From positions 62,001 to 126,000 of the forward strand of contig CAILAC010000013.1 in the NCBI GenBank assembly GCA_903832055.1: a stretch of DNA of 64,000 nt, in the 5' to 3' direction. A program made the position numbers and the translations under genes. Positions 7,725-15,412 of the stretch are shown here, one piece after another. The stretch comes from an uncultured Acidobacteriota bacterium. GTDB lineage: Bacteria > Acidobacteriota > Terriglobia > Terriglobales > Acidobacteriaceae. A model generated the notes under the pieces. The model was not told the origin of the DNA and searched no databases. It was given only the letters and a program-made list of their open reading frames with translations. How positions within the stretch are numbered: position 1 is the stretch's first letter; every line of letters begins with the position of its first letter.

Positions 7725-9105
7725 CGCTGCCCCCTCGCGGCTCGCGAGCCAGAAAGCGCCCGCGCGACTTGTCGCCAACAAACACTCCATCGCGAACCTG
7801 TATCTTGCCTCGAACAGTCACAACAGAAGCGCGTCCCTCGAAAGGGAATCCTTCGAATCCGTTGTAGTCGTTATTGGTATGCTGCGATTTCACCGAAATG
7901 GTTCCGCGAACCTTGGGATCAAATATCACCAGATCCGCGTCGCTTCCAGGAGCGATCGTTCCTTTGCGCGGGAATAGCCCAAAGAGCCTTGCAGCGCGAG
8001 TACTCAGTGCATCCACAAAGCGATGAATATCGATACGGCCTGCAATGACCCCTTGCGTGTACATGAGACTGACACGCTCCTCAATCCCCGCGATTCCATT
8101 GGGGATTTGCGTAAAAGCATCTGTGCCAAGATTCTTTTGCGACAAGTCAAACGGACAATGATCTGTGCCGACAGTATCGATAACTCCCGAGCGAAGCCCG
8201 TTCCAAAGAGATTGTTGATTTCGATTGTCGCGCAGAGGCGGTGACATCACGTACTTCATGCCTTCCACCCCGTTCTGCTCTGCAAGCCGCTTGTCGAGAA
8301 GAAAGTGCGGTAGCACGGACTCGACCGCAAGCCGCACTCCACGCATCTTGGCGCGTGCAGCTGCCTCAAGTGCAGGAGCACAGGACATGTGCACCACGTA
8401 GCCTTGCGCGCGAGTCAACTCCAGAAACGCAGCGAAGCGGCTTGTTCCCTCAGCTTCTACTGCCTCGGGGCGGCTCGGTTCATGCCACTCGGGGCCCGTC
8501 TTTCCCTGTGCCAGCAGGGCTTCCTGCAATCGGCTCACAAGCTCTGCATTCTCGCAGTGAGCTGTTGTGATAACCCCAAGTTTCTGCCCAAGATTCAGCG
8601 TTTGAAAAAGCTCTCCATCTTCGACGCCAAAGAAATTCTTGTACGCAAGAAACACCTTGAACGAAGAAGTACCATCAGCAACAATGCTTCGAAGCTGCGA
8701 CTCAGTGTTCCTATCCCAGCGCGTCACTCCCATGTGAAAAGCGTAGTCGCAGGCGCTGTTGTCGCGGGCCTTCTCTTTCCACAAATGATAGCTTTCGAGG
8801 GGATCGTCAAGCCGTGAAGGACAGCACATTTCAATATAGGTGGTCGTGCCACCGATCAGTGCAGCGATGCTCGCAGTCTCGTGTGTATCCTTGGCAAATG
8901 TGGCCATGAATGGCAGATAAATGTGCACATGCGGATCAATGAAGCCGGGGAATATGAACTTCCCTGTGGCATCAACAATCTCAGCCCCGGGTGGGGCGTC
9001 AAGATCGATCCCGATGCGCGTGATCGTTTCATCCTCAATGAAAATGTCGGCAACGTAGCGGGCATCCGACGTGACAATTTCACCATTCTTGATTAGCAGA
9101 GACAT
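7714..9105 (-). CDS. Cyclic amidohydrolase: allantoinase / hydantoinase
   Basis: A 463-aa metal-dependent cyclic amidohydrolase. The binuclear metal site shows as PGFIDPHVHIYLPF, the lysine that becomes carboxylated in SSFKVFLAYKN, TAHCENAEL, and GTDHCPFD. Closest in style to dihydropyrimidinase/D-hydantoinase (FKVFLAYKN, NNDYNGFEGFPFEG), yet it sits between uricase and an allantoate amidohydrolase-type enzyme. The expected reaction here is ring opening of allantoin to allantoate in the cytoplasm. A general hydantoinase or dihydropyrimidinase remains possible. The ATG at 9105 begins just before the conserved LLIKNGEIVT segment and lies 10 bases after the uricase stop. Confidence 0.85.
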   Translation of the reverse strand: MSLLIKNGEIVTSDARYVADIFIEDETITRIGIDLDAPPGAEIVDATGKFIFPGFIDPHVHIYLPFMATFAKDTHETASIAALIGGTTTYIEMCCPSRLDDPLESYHLWKEKARDNSACDYAFHMGVTRWDRNTESQLRSIVADGTSSFKVFLAYKNFFGVEDGELFQTLNLGQKLGVITTAHCENAELVSRLQEALLAQGKTGPEWHEPSRPEAVEAEGTSRFAAFLELTRAQGYVVHMSCAPALEAAARAKMRGVRLAVESVLPHFLLDKRLAEQNGVEGMKYVMSPPLRDNRNQQSLWNGLRSGVIDTVGTDHCPFDLSQKNLGTDAFTQIPNGIAGIEERVSLMYTQGVIAGRIDIHRFVDALSTRAARLFGLFPRKGTIAPGSDADLVIFDPKVRGTISVKSQHTNNDYNGFEGFPFEGRASVVTVRGKIQVRDGVFVGDKSRGRFLAREPRGGSDVE

Positions 9106-9115
9106 GGATGTTCAC

Positions 9116-9958
9116 CTATCGTTCAATGACAGCTTCAATGTATCCGTGGGGCTCATCTGTAGGCACGTAAATTTGATTGGGATTGTCCTGACCAAATCTG
9201 CTTAAGTCAAATGGGATGCAATGAAGATTTGGCATCGTCAGTTTGACGCTAGCTGCCTGAGGCACAACACCAAGGATCGCTTTGCCCATATCAAACAGCG
9301 TATGTTGCACGCTCAAACTGTCGTGTTCGGCAAACGTCTTGAGCAGTGCCTCAAGAGCTGCCGCTCGTGCGCCTTCATAGCTCGACGGCTTGTTGTCGTA
9401 CTCCCATGCGACGGTTGCGCGGGTGCCGAAAATCCGGTCGGTACTCTCCGGCAGCGTCGTCAGCTTGTCTTTGATGTACCCGGTAAATGCAGACTTCGTT
9501 GTCTTGAGAATCACAAGGCCATCAATGCCCGATGTAACCCTGGCCTTCCCGTCCCTTTCGACAATGACTTCCGTTGTTTTCACTTCTGGTCCGGCCAATG
9601 AGTAAGTCGTCGGATGGGGCACGCCGACGATGATGAGTTGCTTCCAGTTCTTCTCTTCAATCTCAGCACTTGCTTTGAACGCCTGAGGATTGTTGGCCAT
9701 CAGGTATTCGACAAGCTCAGTCGCAAATTCCTCCAGACTAGCCGCACGTGACTCGCGAGCGAGATAGTAGACAGTATTCTTCATCGTATCTGTCGGTAGA
9801 ATCCTGCTGTTGTCGCCCTCAGTGAAGCAAGTTTCAAAGTCCCCGTGAAGTAGCACTCGCACGCTCCACTCTTTCATCTCGTGATGAGTCTCGTGCCGCA
9901 CCACTATCATGACCCGTACGCGCGCTTTGCCGTAACGATTGAGTCCTAAAGAAGCCAT
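9116..9958 (-). CDS. Uricase (urate oxidase)
   Basis: A 280-aa cofactor-free urate oxidase that converts urate and oxygen to 5-hydroxyisourate and hydrogen peroxide. The two tandem T-fold halves are recognisable: the N-terminal part starts LGLNRYGKARVRVM and contains LPTDTMKNTVY, which carries the Thr of the catalytic Lys-Thr pair. The second half has GLVILKTTKSAFTGY, and the C-terminal part has the MPNLHCIPFDL segment. Length fits a single-domain uricase without the OHCU-decarboxylase fusion seen in Bacillus PucL; here that activity is a separate gene two positions upstream. Cytoplasmic, no signal peptide. The gene after it (allantoinase-like) begins 10 bases beyond the stop. Confidence 0.94.
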   Translation of the reverse strand: MASLGLNRYGKARVRVMIVVRHETHHEMKEWSVRVLLHGDFETCFTEGDNSRILPTDTMKNTVYYLARESRAASLEEFATELVEYLMANNPQAFKASAEIEEKNWKQLIIVGVPHPTTYSLAGPEVKTTEVIVERDGKARVTSGIDGLVILKTTKSAFTGYIKDKLTTLPESTDRIFGTRATVAWEYDNKPSSYEGARAAALEALLKTFAEHDSLSVQHTLFDMGKAILGVVPQAASVKLTMPNLHCIPFDLSRFGQDNPNQIYVPTDEPHGYIEAVIER

Positions 9959-9978
9959 CGATAAATCTCCTTGATAAA

Positions 9979-10308
9979 TCAGCTGCCTCGATATGTTGTA
10001 TAACCGTTGTCGCTCAGCAAAAGAGGAATGTGATAATGGCCAGTGCCATCGACTCGGAATGTGATCGTGACTTCCGGATAAATGCTATGTCGATTCTGGT
10101 GAGAGAAATACTCTTCCAGCGTAAAAATCAGGCGAAAGGTTCCCGCGCCCGTGTCGTTGCAAAGGTTCCGGCAGCGTCCATCGGCATCCGTGGTGCCTTG
10201 ACCAGCAACCTTCCATCCATCCTGCGAATTCTCTTCCAGCAATACGCTGATGCCCATTGCGGGCTTGCCGAGGGTGGTGTCAAGAACGTGCGTAGAAATC
10301 GTACTCAT
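9979..10308 (-). CDS. uraH: 5-hydroxyisourate hydrolase (transthyretin-like)
   Basis: A 109-aa transthyretin-related protein that hydrolyses 5-hydroxyisourate, the uricase product, to OHCU. It starts with STHVLDTTLGKPA, which carries the conserved active-site His near residue 7, has the Arg-containing DADGRC turn in the middle, and ends in YRGS, the C-terminal signature of the enzyme. No export signal is present, unlike the periplasmic UraH of some enterobacteria. The ATG at 10308 overlaps the OHCU-decarboxylase stop as ATGA; an in-frame GTG 12 bases upstream (10320) is an alternative start. Confidence 0.93.
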   Translation of the reverse strand: MSTISTHVLDTTLGKPAMGISVLLEENSQDGWKVAGQGTTDADGRCRNLCNDTGAGTFRLIFTLEEYFSHQNRHSIYPEVTITFRVDGTGHYHIPLLLSDNGYTTYRGS

Positions 10309-10814
10309 ATTTGCAGCCACTTTCTCAGTCGAATCTGCATGATCTGCCGCTGTTGCTCTGCTGCTTCGCGCAACTCGCTGGATAAGTCGCTCTCAAGCCG
10401 GCGCTCCAGAATACGCAGCATCTCATCTGCCGACTTGCCGGTTGCGCACACGATGTATGTGAACCCGAACTGTTGTTCATATTGCGCGTTTCCGCGAGCC
10501 AGCGCATCGAGCGTATCCTGTGTCGCCGCATTCACTGACGATTGTTCCTTGCTTGACCATGCATTTGATTGCACAGTAGCACTGGCTGGCGTGCGTTGGC
10601 CAATGCGAGGGTGGGCGCGAAAGGCCTCCATCCAGTCAGGCTCTTTCATGGTTCCCCAAACTTCATCCGCTGACGCAAGCAGCGCCTCGATATCTGCAAA
10701 TGGCCGTAACGACGAAAGCATATCTGCCCAACGACGTGCGGCACAAACACTCAGCAGCATTGCGATTGCATCATCACGCTCACATTGATTCCACTGGTCG
10801 AGAATTGAATTCAT
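10305..10814 (-). CDS. uraD: OHCU decarboxylase
   Basis: A 169-aa all-helical 2-oxo-4-hydroxy-4-carboxy-5-ureidoimidazoline decarboxylase, which gives stereospecific S-allantoin from the HIU-hydrolase product. The catalytic HPRIG motif is present with His at about residue 68, preceded by the MEAFRAHP helix; the C-terminal half has the QQFGFTYIVCATGKS segment typical of the family. It overlaps the FAD-subunit gene of xanthine dehydrogenase by 4 bases upstream and the HIU-hydrolase gene by 4 bases downstream, so the three genes are translationally coupled. Confidence 0.93.
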   Translation of the reverse strand: MNSILDQWNQCERDDAIAMLLSVCAARRWADMLSSLRPFADIEALLASADEVWGTMKEPDWMEAFRAHPRIGQRTPASATVQSNAWSSKEQSSVNAATQDTLDALARGNAQYEQQFGFTYIVCATGKSADEMLRILERRLESDLSSELREAAEQQRQIMQIRLRKWLQI

Positions 10815-11686
10815 GACGGCGAACTCCTGGCAATCTGTGTAAGGAATTCATCGAGTAAATTGGCGATGACCTGCTTGCGATACTCTGCTGTTGAACGAAG
10901 GTCATCAATCGGCCGGACTTCACTCCAAAGTGCTTTGCGGGCTCGCGAGAGAGTTGATTCATTCAGCGGTTCATTCAGCAATGCAGCTTCTGTTGCAATC
11001 AAACGAAGTGGACGGTCAGCAACGCTCGCAGCAGCAATGCGGATACGAGTGATTGCATGATGAACGGAACTCGCCGTGCCGGCCAATGCAACCTTGGTGA
11101 TGGCCATCGCTCTCCGGGTTCCAACTTTGCGAAGATACTTTATCTGCTGCTCGTGATGTCGCGGCAAATGGATGGCAAGCACAAGTTCACTGGAGAGAAG
11201 CAAGCTCTGCTTGTAGCCAGTATGAAAGTCAGAATAGGCAAGCCGTCTCGTACCTTTGTGTGAGATGAGTTCAATCTCAGCGTCATAGACGAGCAGTGCT
11301 GGCGGTGCATCGGCGGCGGGCGAACCGTTTACGATGTTTCCGGCGATGGTTGCTCGGCTCTGGTTGGCGATGGACCCAATCCAACTCGCTGCCTGCGCGA
11401 GCAAGGGAAACTCAGCGATGATTGTCGCATCGTGTCTAATTTGATTGAATGTGACCCCGCCGCCAATTGAAAGATGCGTTTCAGTCACTACAATGTTGGA
11501 TAGTTCAGGCACTCCCCACAGATTGATCAGCTTCTTCGCCGACAACCGGCCAGCCGCGTGCGCAACCATGATTTCCGTTCCGCCGGCAATGGCAGTCCAC
11601 TCGCCAGGTTCCTTCGCAAGCAGCGCGAGAATCTCGTCAAGGTTCGCTGCGTCAATGAAGTGGTGAGATTCCGGATTACCGCGCAT
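10811..11686 (-). CDS. xdhB: Xanthine dehydrogenase FAD-binding subunit
   Basis: A 291-aa FAD subunit of a three-protein xanthine dehydrogenase of the E. coli XdhABC layout (symbols follow that usage). FAD contacts are seen in AIAGGTEIMV near residue 35, IGGGVTFNQI, and the ATIAGNIVNGSPAAD loop; the C-terminal lobe ends with the RSTAEYRKQV stretch typical of these subunits. It passes electrons from the 2Fe-2S centres to NAD or another acceptor. The start overlaps the iron-sulphur subunit by 11 bases. An alternative role in another molybdenum hydroxylase is possible, but the uricase neighbours favour purines. Confidence 0.92.
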   Translation of the reverse strand: MRGNPESHHFIDAANLDEILALLAKEPGEWTAIAGGTEIMVAHAAGRLSAKKLINLWGVPELSNIVVTETHLSIGGGVTFNQIRHDATIIAEFPLLAQAASWIGSIANQSRATIAGNIVNGSPAADAPPALLVYDAEIELISHKGTRRLAYSDFHTGYKQSLLLSSELVLAIHLPRHHEQQIKYLRKVGTRRAMAITKVALAGTASSVHHAITRIRIAAASVADRPLRLIATEAALLNEPLNESTLSRARKALWSEVRPIDDLRSTAEYRKQVIANLLDEFLTQIARSSPS

Positions 11687-12170
11687 GGGCTTGTGATCCC
11701 TTCTTTGCGGCAGCAGATATCACTGATTCGAATATTTTGATAAAGCCTGTACAACGGCATAAATTGCCGGCCAGGCCCTCACGGATTTCGTCGACCGTTG
11801 GATATGGCGTGTGCGAGAGCAGATGGCTAGCTGCAACGAGCATTCCAGGTGTACAGATGCCGCATTGTGCGCCGCCACATTCGATAAACGCCTGCTGCAG
11901 TGGATGCAATTCCCCATCAACCGTAAGGCCTTCGACAGTCTCTACAACCGAGCCCTCAACTTGCAGAATGGGCACCAGGCAACTGTTCACCAACGCACCA
12001 TTCATGCGCACTGAGCAGGAACCGCACTCGCCTTCGCCGCAACCCTCCTTTGTTCCGGTAAGTCCAAGATCTTCGCGCAGTACATCAAGCAAACGCTTGA
12101 GCGGTGGCGCTTCAACCCTTGCCGATTGTCCATTCACCGTAAATTGAATTGCAAACTGTCGTGAGCTCAT
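11676..12170 (-). CDS. xdhC: Xanthine dehydrogenase 2Fe-2S subunit
   Basis: A 164-aa small subunit with two 2Fe-2S clusters. The plant-ferredoxin-like N-terminal domain has CGEGECGSC plus a further Cys about 20 residues on, and the helical C-terminal domain has CGICTPG and LCRCTGF, which give the second cluster. All eight cysteines expected for the family are present. Length matches the separate E. coli-type subunit. It lies between the molybdenum subunit (4-base overlap) and the FAD subunit (11-base overlap), the normal stoichiometric arrangement. Confidence 0.93.
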   Translation of the reverse strand: MSSRQFAIQFTVNGQSARVEAPPLKRLLDVLREDLGLTGTKEGCGEGECGSCSVRMNGALVNSCLVPILQVEGSVVETVEGLTVDGELHPLQQAFIECGGAQCGICTPGMLVAASHLLSHTPYPTVDEIREGLAGNLCRCTGFIKIFESVISAAAKKGSQAHAR

Positions 12171-14440
12171 ACCGTGATTTGCTCCTGTTCATGAGCATCG
12201 GATGTGACGCGAATAAAGATGTCCTCTGGAAGCAACGGTATTGAAGTAAAGCTCTGGTTGATCGCATTTTGAATCGCGTTGAGAATTGCCGGCGCAGGCC
12301 CATCGTGAGGTAACTCGCCTATGCCCTTGGCACCGAATGCGCCGTGCGCAAAAGGTATCTCCTCAAAGTGGACTGAGATCGAAGGCACATCCTGAGCAGT
12401 TGGCATGATGTAATTGGTCATCTGATTGTTCAGCATGTGCCCGTTGTTGTACAGAACCTTCTCGTACAGAGCGTAGCCAATGCCCTGGGCAACGCCACCT
12501 TCAATCTGTCCTGCGGCGAGAGTGGGATTGAGAACGCGGCCCACCTCCTGGACGGTATGAAAGTTTGTCACTTCTGCAGAATAGGTCGTGGTATCCACGG
12601 CGACTTCAGCAACATAGACCGCCCATGCAAATGCAGGATATGCTTCACCGCGGTAGTGCTGGTCATCCCAGTAAATATTGGGCGGGGCTTCATAACGGCA
12701 AAGTGATTCGACCTTCCCATGTAGCTCACGATAGCGAAGACAGGAAGTGAAAAAATCCTGCGTCGAATAGTTATCTAAAAGTCCAGCATCTTGCCTGAGG
12801 CCGGTCACCAGTTGACGTCCTGCGCGCTCAATCAGTTTGCCCACGACCATCGATGTTCGCGAAGCAACAGTTGGTCCGCTGTTCGGAACAATTCCAGTAT
12901 CGCAGGGAGCCATGATGACATCCTCGTAGCCGATGCCAAGAGCCTCAGCAGCGATTTGTGTCAGAATTGTATTCGTCCCCTGACCAAACTCTGTGCTCGA
13001 GACCAGAACTCGTACTTTGTTATCGGTAGTTACATCGATGCCTGCGAGTGAGTTGAGGTATCGTTCGCCAGAACCAGTAAAGCCAGAGCCATGATAAAAG
13101 GCCGCAAGTCCGATTCCGCGCTTTACCGGACTCAATGGATTGAGTCTCGCAAATTCACTCTGCCGGGCATGAAAGTCGCTGACCTCAAGAGCGCGATCAA
13201 GCAAGGTATCGAGAATGACAGGTTCGACCATCACTTGCTCAGTTGCAGTGGTATCTCCGTCGTGCAAAAAGTTGCGTCGGCGAATCTCGTCAGAGTCAAG
13301 TCCGACCGCAAGTGCAACTTGCTCCATGTGCCGTTCAATTGCAAATATTGATTGCGGTGCGCCAAATCCCCGGAAAGCTCCGCACGGCACCGTATTCGTA
13401 GCCCATGCTCGCGACGTAATACGAATGTTGGGGCACACATAGGGTCCCGTAGAGTGCAGCGTCGCACGCGACAGTACCGTTGATGACAGCGTTGCATACG
13501 CTCCTCCATCGGTAGCTATGTCAATCTCCATTGCCAGCAGTTTCCCATTCTTGTCGATGGCGGTGCGATGGCGCGTGCGTGAGGGATGCCGCTTCGTCGT
13601 CGCTGCCAGATCTTCCATGCGGTCGTAGACAATCTTGATGGGCCGGCGCGCCTTCATCGCCAGAAGCCCGGCATGCGCAGCGAGGATAGATGGATAGTCT
13701 TCCTTGCCGCCAAATGCTCCGCCTGTCTCTACCTGAATAACACGCACCTTTTCCGCAGGTAAGTCAAAGACAGCCATCAGTGACTTATGAACATAGAATG
13801 GGCACTGCAGCGAACCCCATACAGTAATTCCGGTCACCTCGTCATACTCGGCGATAGCTCCATTGTTTTCAATGTACAGATGCTCCTGAGCTCCGGTGCG
13901 GTATTCCCCTTCAACGATGTAAGCTGCCTCGGCCCAGACGGAATCGACATTGCCTTTTTCAAGATGGAACTGCTTGAAGATATTGCCTTCGCTCGTGTGA
14001 GGTCCCCAGATGATCTCTTCCTGTGTCTCGCTTTCTTCTATCGACAGCACAGCCCGAAGCGGCTCGTAATCAATGTAAATTGCCGCCAACGCTTCAGGCA
14101 GGCGACGCTTGTCAGGATGGGCGATGAGCACAATTGCTTCGTCACAGTGATTGACCTGCCCGTCGGCCAGGCAAGGCTGATCCGCTGAGATCATCTGAAT
14201 GTGATTTTTGCCGGGAATATCTCCCGCGGAAACGATGACGAACTCACTCCAGTCAACCCGGGCATCATAGTGGATGGCGAGGATGCGGCCGCGAGGGATC
14301 GTACTGCGGACAGTCGCGCCGTACCAAATCCCTTCACGCTCAAGGTCATCAATATACTTCGCGCGTCCCAGCACCTTGTCGACGCCCTCCTTGCGGAGTT
14401 GCGGGGTGCCGACGGTACGTAGATTTGAGCTTGCAGTCAT
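12167..14440 (-). CDS. xdhA: Xanthine dehydrogenase molybdenum-binding subunit
   Basis: A 757-aa catalytic subunit that binds molybdopterin and hydroxylates hypoxanthine or xanthine. Family motifs are visible: GGAFGGKE with the substrate-binding Glu, PCGAFRGFGAPQ with the purine-orienting Arg, and near the C terminus FGAKGIGELPHDGPAPAI carrying the base-catalyst Glu. These purine-specific residues make xanthine dehydrogenase likelier than CO dehydrogenase or aldehyde oxidase. It is the first gene of the purine operon. No XdhC/CoxI-type maturation factor is in the window, so it must be encoded elsewhere. GC is about 50% in the lines I counted, lower than in the glyS region. Confidence 0.93.
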   Translation of the reverse strand: MTASSNLRTVGTPQLRKEGVDKVLGRAKYIDDLEREGIWYGATVRSTIPRGRILAIHYDARVDWSEFVIVSAGDIPGKNHIQMISADQPCLADGQVNHCDEAIVLIAHPDKRRLPEALAAIYIDYEPLRAVLSIEESETQEEIIWGPHTSEGNIFKQFHLEKGNVDSVWAEAAYIVEGEYRTGAQEHLYIENNGAIAEYDEVTGITVWGSLQCPFYVHKSLMAVFDLPAEKVRVIQVETGGAFGGKEDYPSILAAHAGLLAMKARRPIKIVYDRMEDLAATTKRHPSRTRHRTAIDKNGKLLAMEIDIATDGGAYATLSSTVLSRATLHSTGPYVCPNIRITSRAWATNTVPCGAFRGFGAPQSIFAIERHMEQVALAVGLDSDEIRRRNFLHDGDTTATEQVMVEPVILDTLLDRALEVSDFHARQSEFARLNPLSPVKRGIGLAAFYHGSGFTGSGERYLNSLAGIDVTTDNKVRVLVSSTEFGQGTNTILTQIAAEALGIGYEDVIMAPCDTGIVPNSGPTVASRTSMVVGKLIERAGRQLVTGLRQDAGLLDNYSTQDFFTSCLRYRELHGKVESLCRYEAPPNIYWDDQHYRGEAYPAFAWAVYVAEVAVDTTTYSAEVTNFHTVQEVGRVLNPTLAAGQIEGGVAQGIGYALYEKVLYNNGHMLNNQMTNYIMPTAQDVPSISVHFEEIPFAHGAFGAKGIGELPHDGPAPAILNAIQNAINQSFTSIPLLPEDIFIRVTSDAHEQEQITV

Positions 14441-14496
14441 GCGGCCTCTTCAAGGGACTGCTAAAATCAGCCCGTAATCTGGTCTGGATTGGCGTT

Positions 14497-14524
14497 AGCA
14501 TACATGGCGATGCGTTGGTTTCAA
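14497..14524 (-). promoter_or_regulatory. Putative promoter of the purine operon
   Basis: On the minus strand TTGAAA (complement of 14519-14524) and TATGCT (complement of 14497-14502) are separated by 16 bases, with 5 and 4 of 6 matches to the sigma-70 boxes. It lies about 57 bases before the molybdenum-subunit start, in the divergent gap to the MoaD-MoaE gene. This is a pattern match only. Confidence 0.35.
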
Positions 14525-14647
14525 AGGGAGATTGATGCTAAAACTCGCTCCCGGGTGGCGCAGTTTGCAGATGCTACGCACAGTTGCGCGGCAATGAGAC
14601 AGATTGCCGACTTCTACGTCCAAGGATTAGGTATTCTTTTGAAGAAC

Positions 14648-15412
14648 ATGCGCATTGAACTTCTTCCCTTTGGCGTCCTGAAAGATGTGGTCAAAACCGC
14701 AGCCATCGAACTGCCATCCGAGACGACGGTTGCCGATCTGCTCGCACTCTTGGGCGACCATCTGCGTCTTGAGCCCGCCGCCGCTCAGCTGCTGCCGCGC
14801 ATCGCGGTGAGCGTCAATGCCGAGTATGCCCAGGGAAGCCACCGCCTGCAGGAAGGCGACCTGGTCGGTCTGTTGCCTCCAGTTTCCGGCGGGCTAGACG
14901 GAACCGGCGATGCTTCTTCGCCAGGGGATGCAATCGTGACTGCTTTGACGCGCGAACCGATTGCCGCAGACGCCCTCGTGGCCGCAGCCAAGCAGGGGAG
15001 CGACGGAGCAGTCATCGTTTTTGACGGCATCGTGCGTGACAACACGCGCGGCAGGCGCACGATTTATCTCGATTACGAGTCCTATGAAGAGATGGCCTCA
15101 AAGCAGATGGCCGAACTCGCCCAACAGGCGGTCGAACGGTTTGGCGTCCGCGGCATCACCATCATTCATCGCCTCGGCCGACTCTTTGTCGGTGAAACCA
15201 GCGTCTTGATTATCGTCGCGTCAGCCCACCGCGCTGCAGCCTATGAGGCCAGCCGATGGCTCATCGACACGCTGAAGAAGACAGTCCCCATCTGGAAGAA
15301 GGAAACATTTGTCGATGGCGCCGTCTGGGCCGATGGCGACCCGTTTCCCCCTGAACTGCTGGCCGGAGCCAGCATTCCCTTTGTAGAGGCTGACAGGGAT
15401 CAGTCTCAATGA
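14648..15412 (+). CDS. Molybdopterin synthase, MoaD-MoaE fusion
   Basis: A 254-aa single chain holding both molybdopterin-synthase subunits. Residues about 1-81 are a MoaD/ThiS-like ubiquitin fold ending in PPVSGG, the diglycine that is normally the free, thiocarboxylated terminus. Residues from about 95 on are MoaE, with IHRLGRLFVGE, the AHR motif, and the catalytic PIWKKE lysines. The M. tuberculosis protein MoaX has the same fusion. The frame is open upstream to 14489, but homology starts at the ATG at 14648. It is divergent from the xanthine dehydrogenase operon, whose enzyme needs the cofactor, and overlaps the next gene as ATGA. Confidence 0.88.
   Translation: MRIELLPFGVLKDVVKTAAIELPSETTVADLLALLGDHLRLEPAAAQLLPRIAVSVNAEYAQGSHRLQEGDLVGLLPPVSGGLDGTGDASSPGDAIVTALTREPIAADALVAAAKQGSDGAVIVFDGIVRDNTRGRRTIYLDYESYEEMASKQMAELAQQAVERFGVRGITIIHRLGRLFVGETSVLIIVASAHRAAAYEASRWLIDTLKKTVPIWKKETFVDGAVWADGDPFPPELLAGASIPFVEADRDQSQ

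Noticed and set aside
14489-14647. Longer start for the MoaD-MoaE protein
   Set aside because: The extra 53 residues have no homology to MoaD and cover the putative promoter of the divergent operon.
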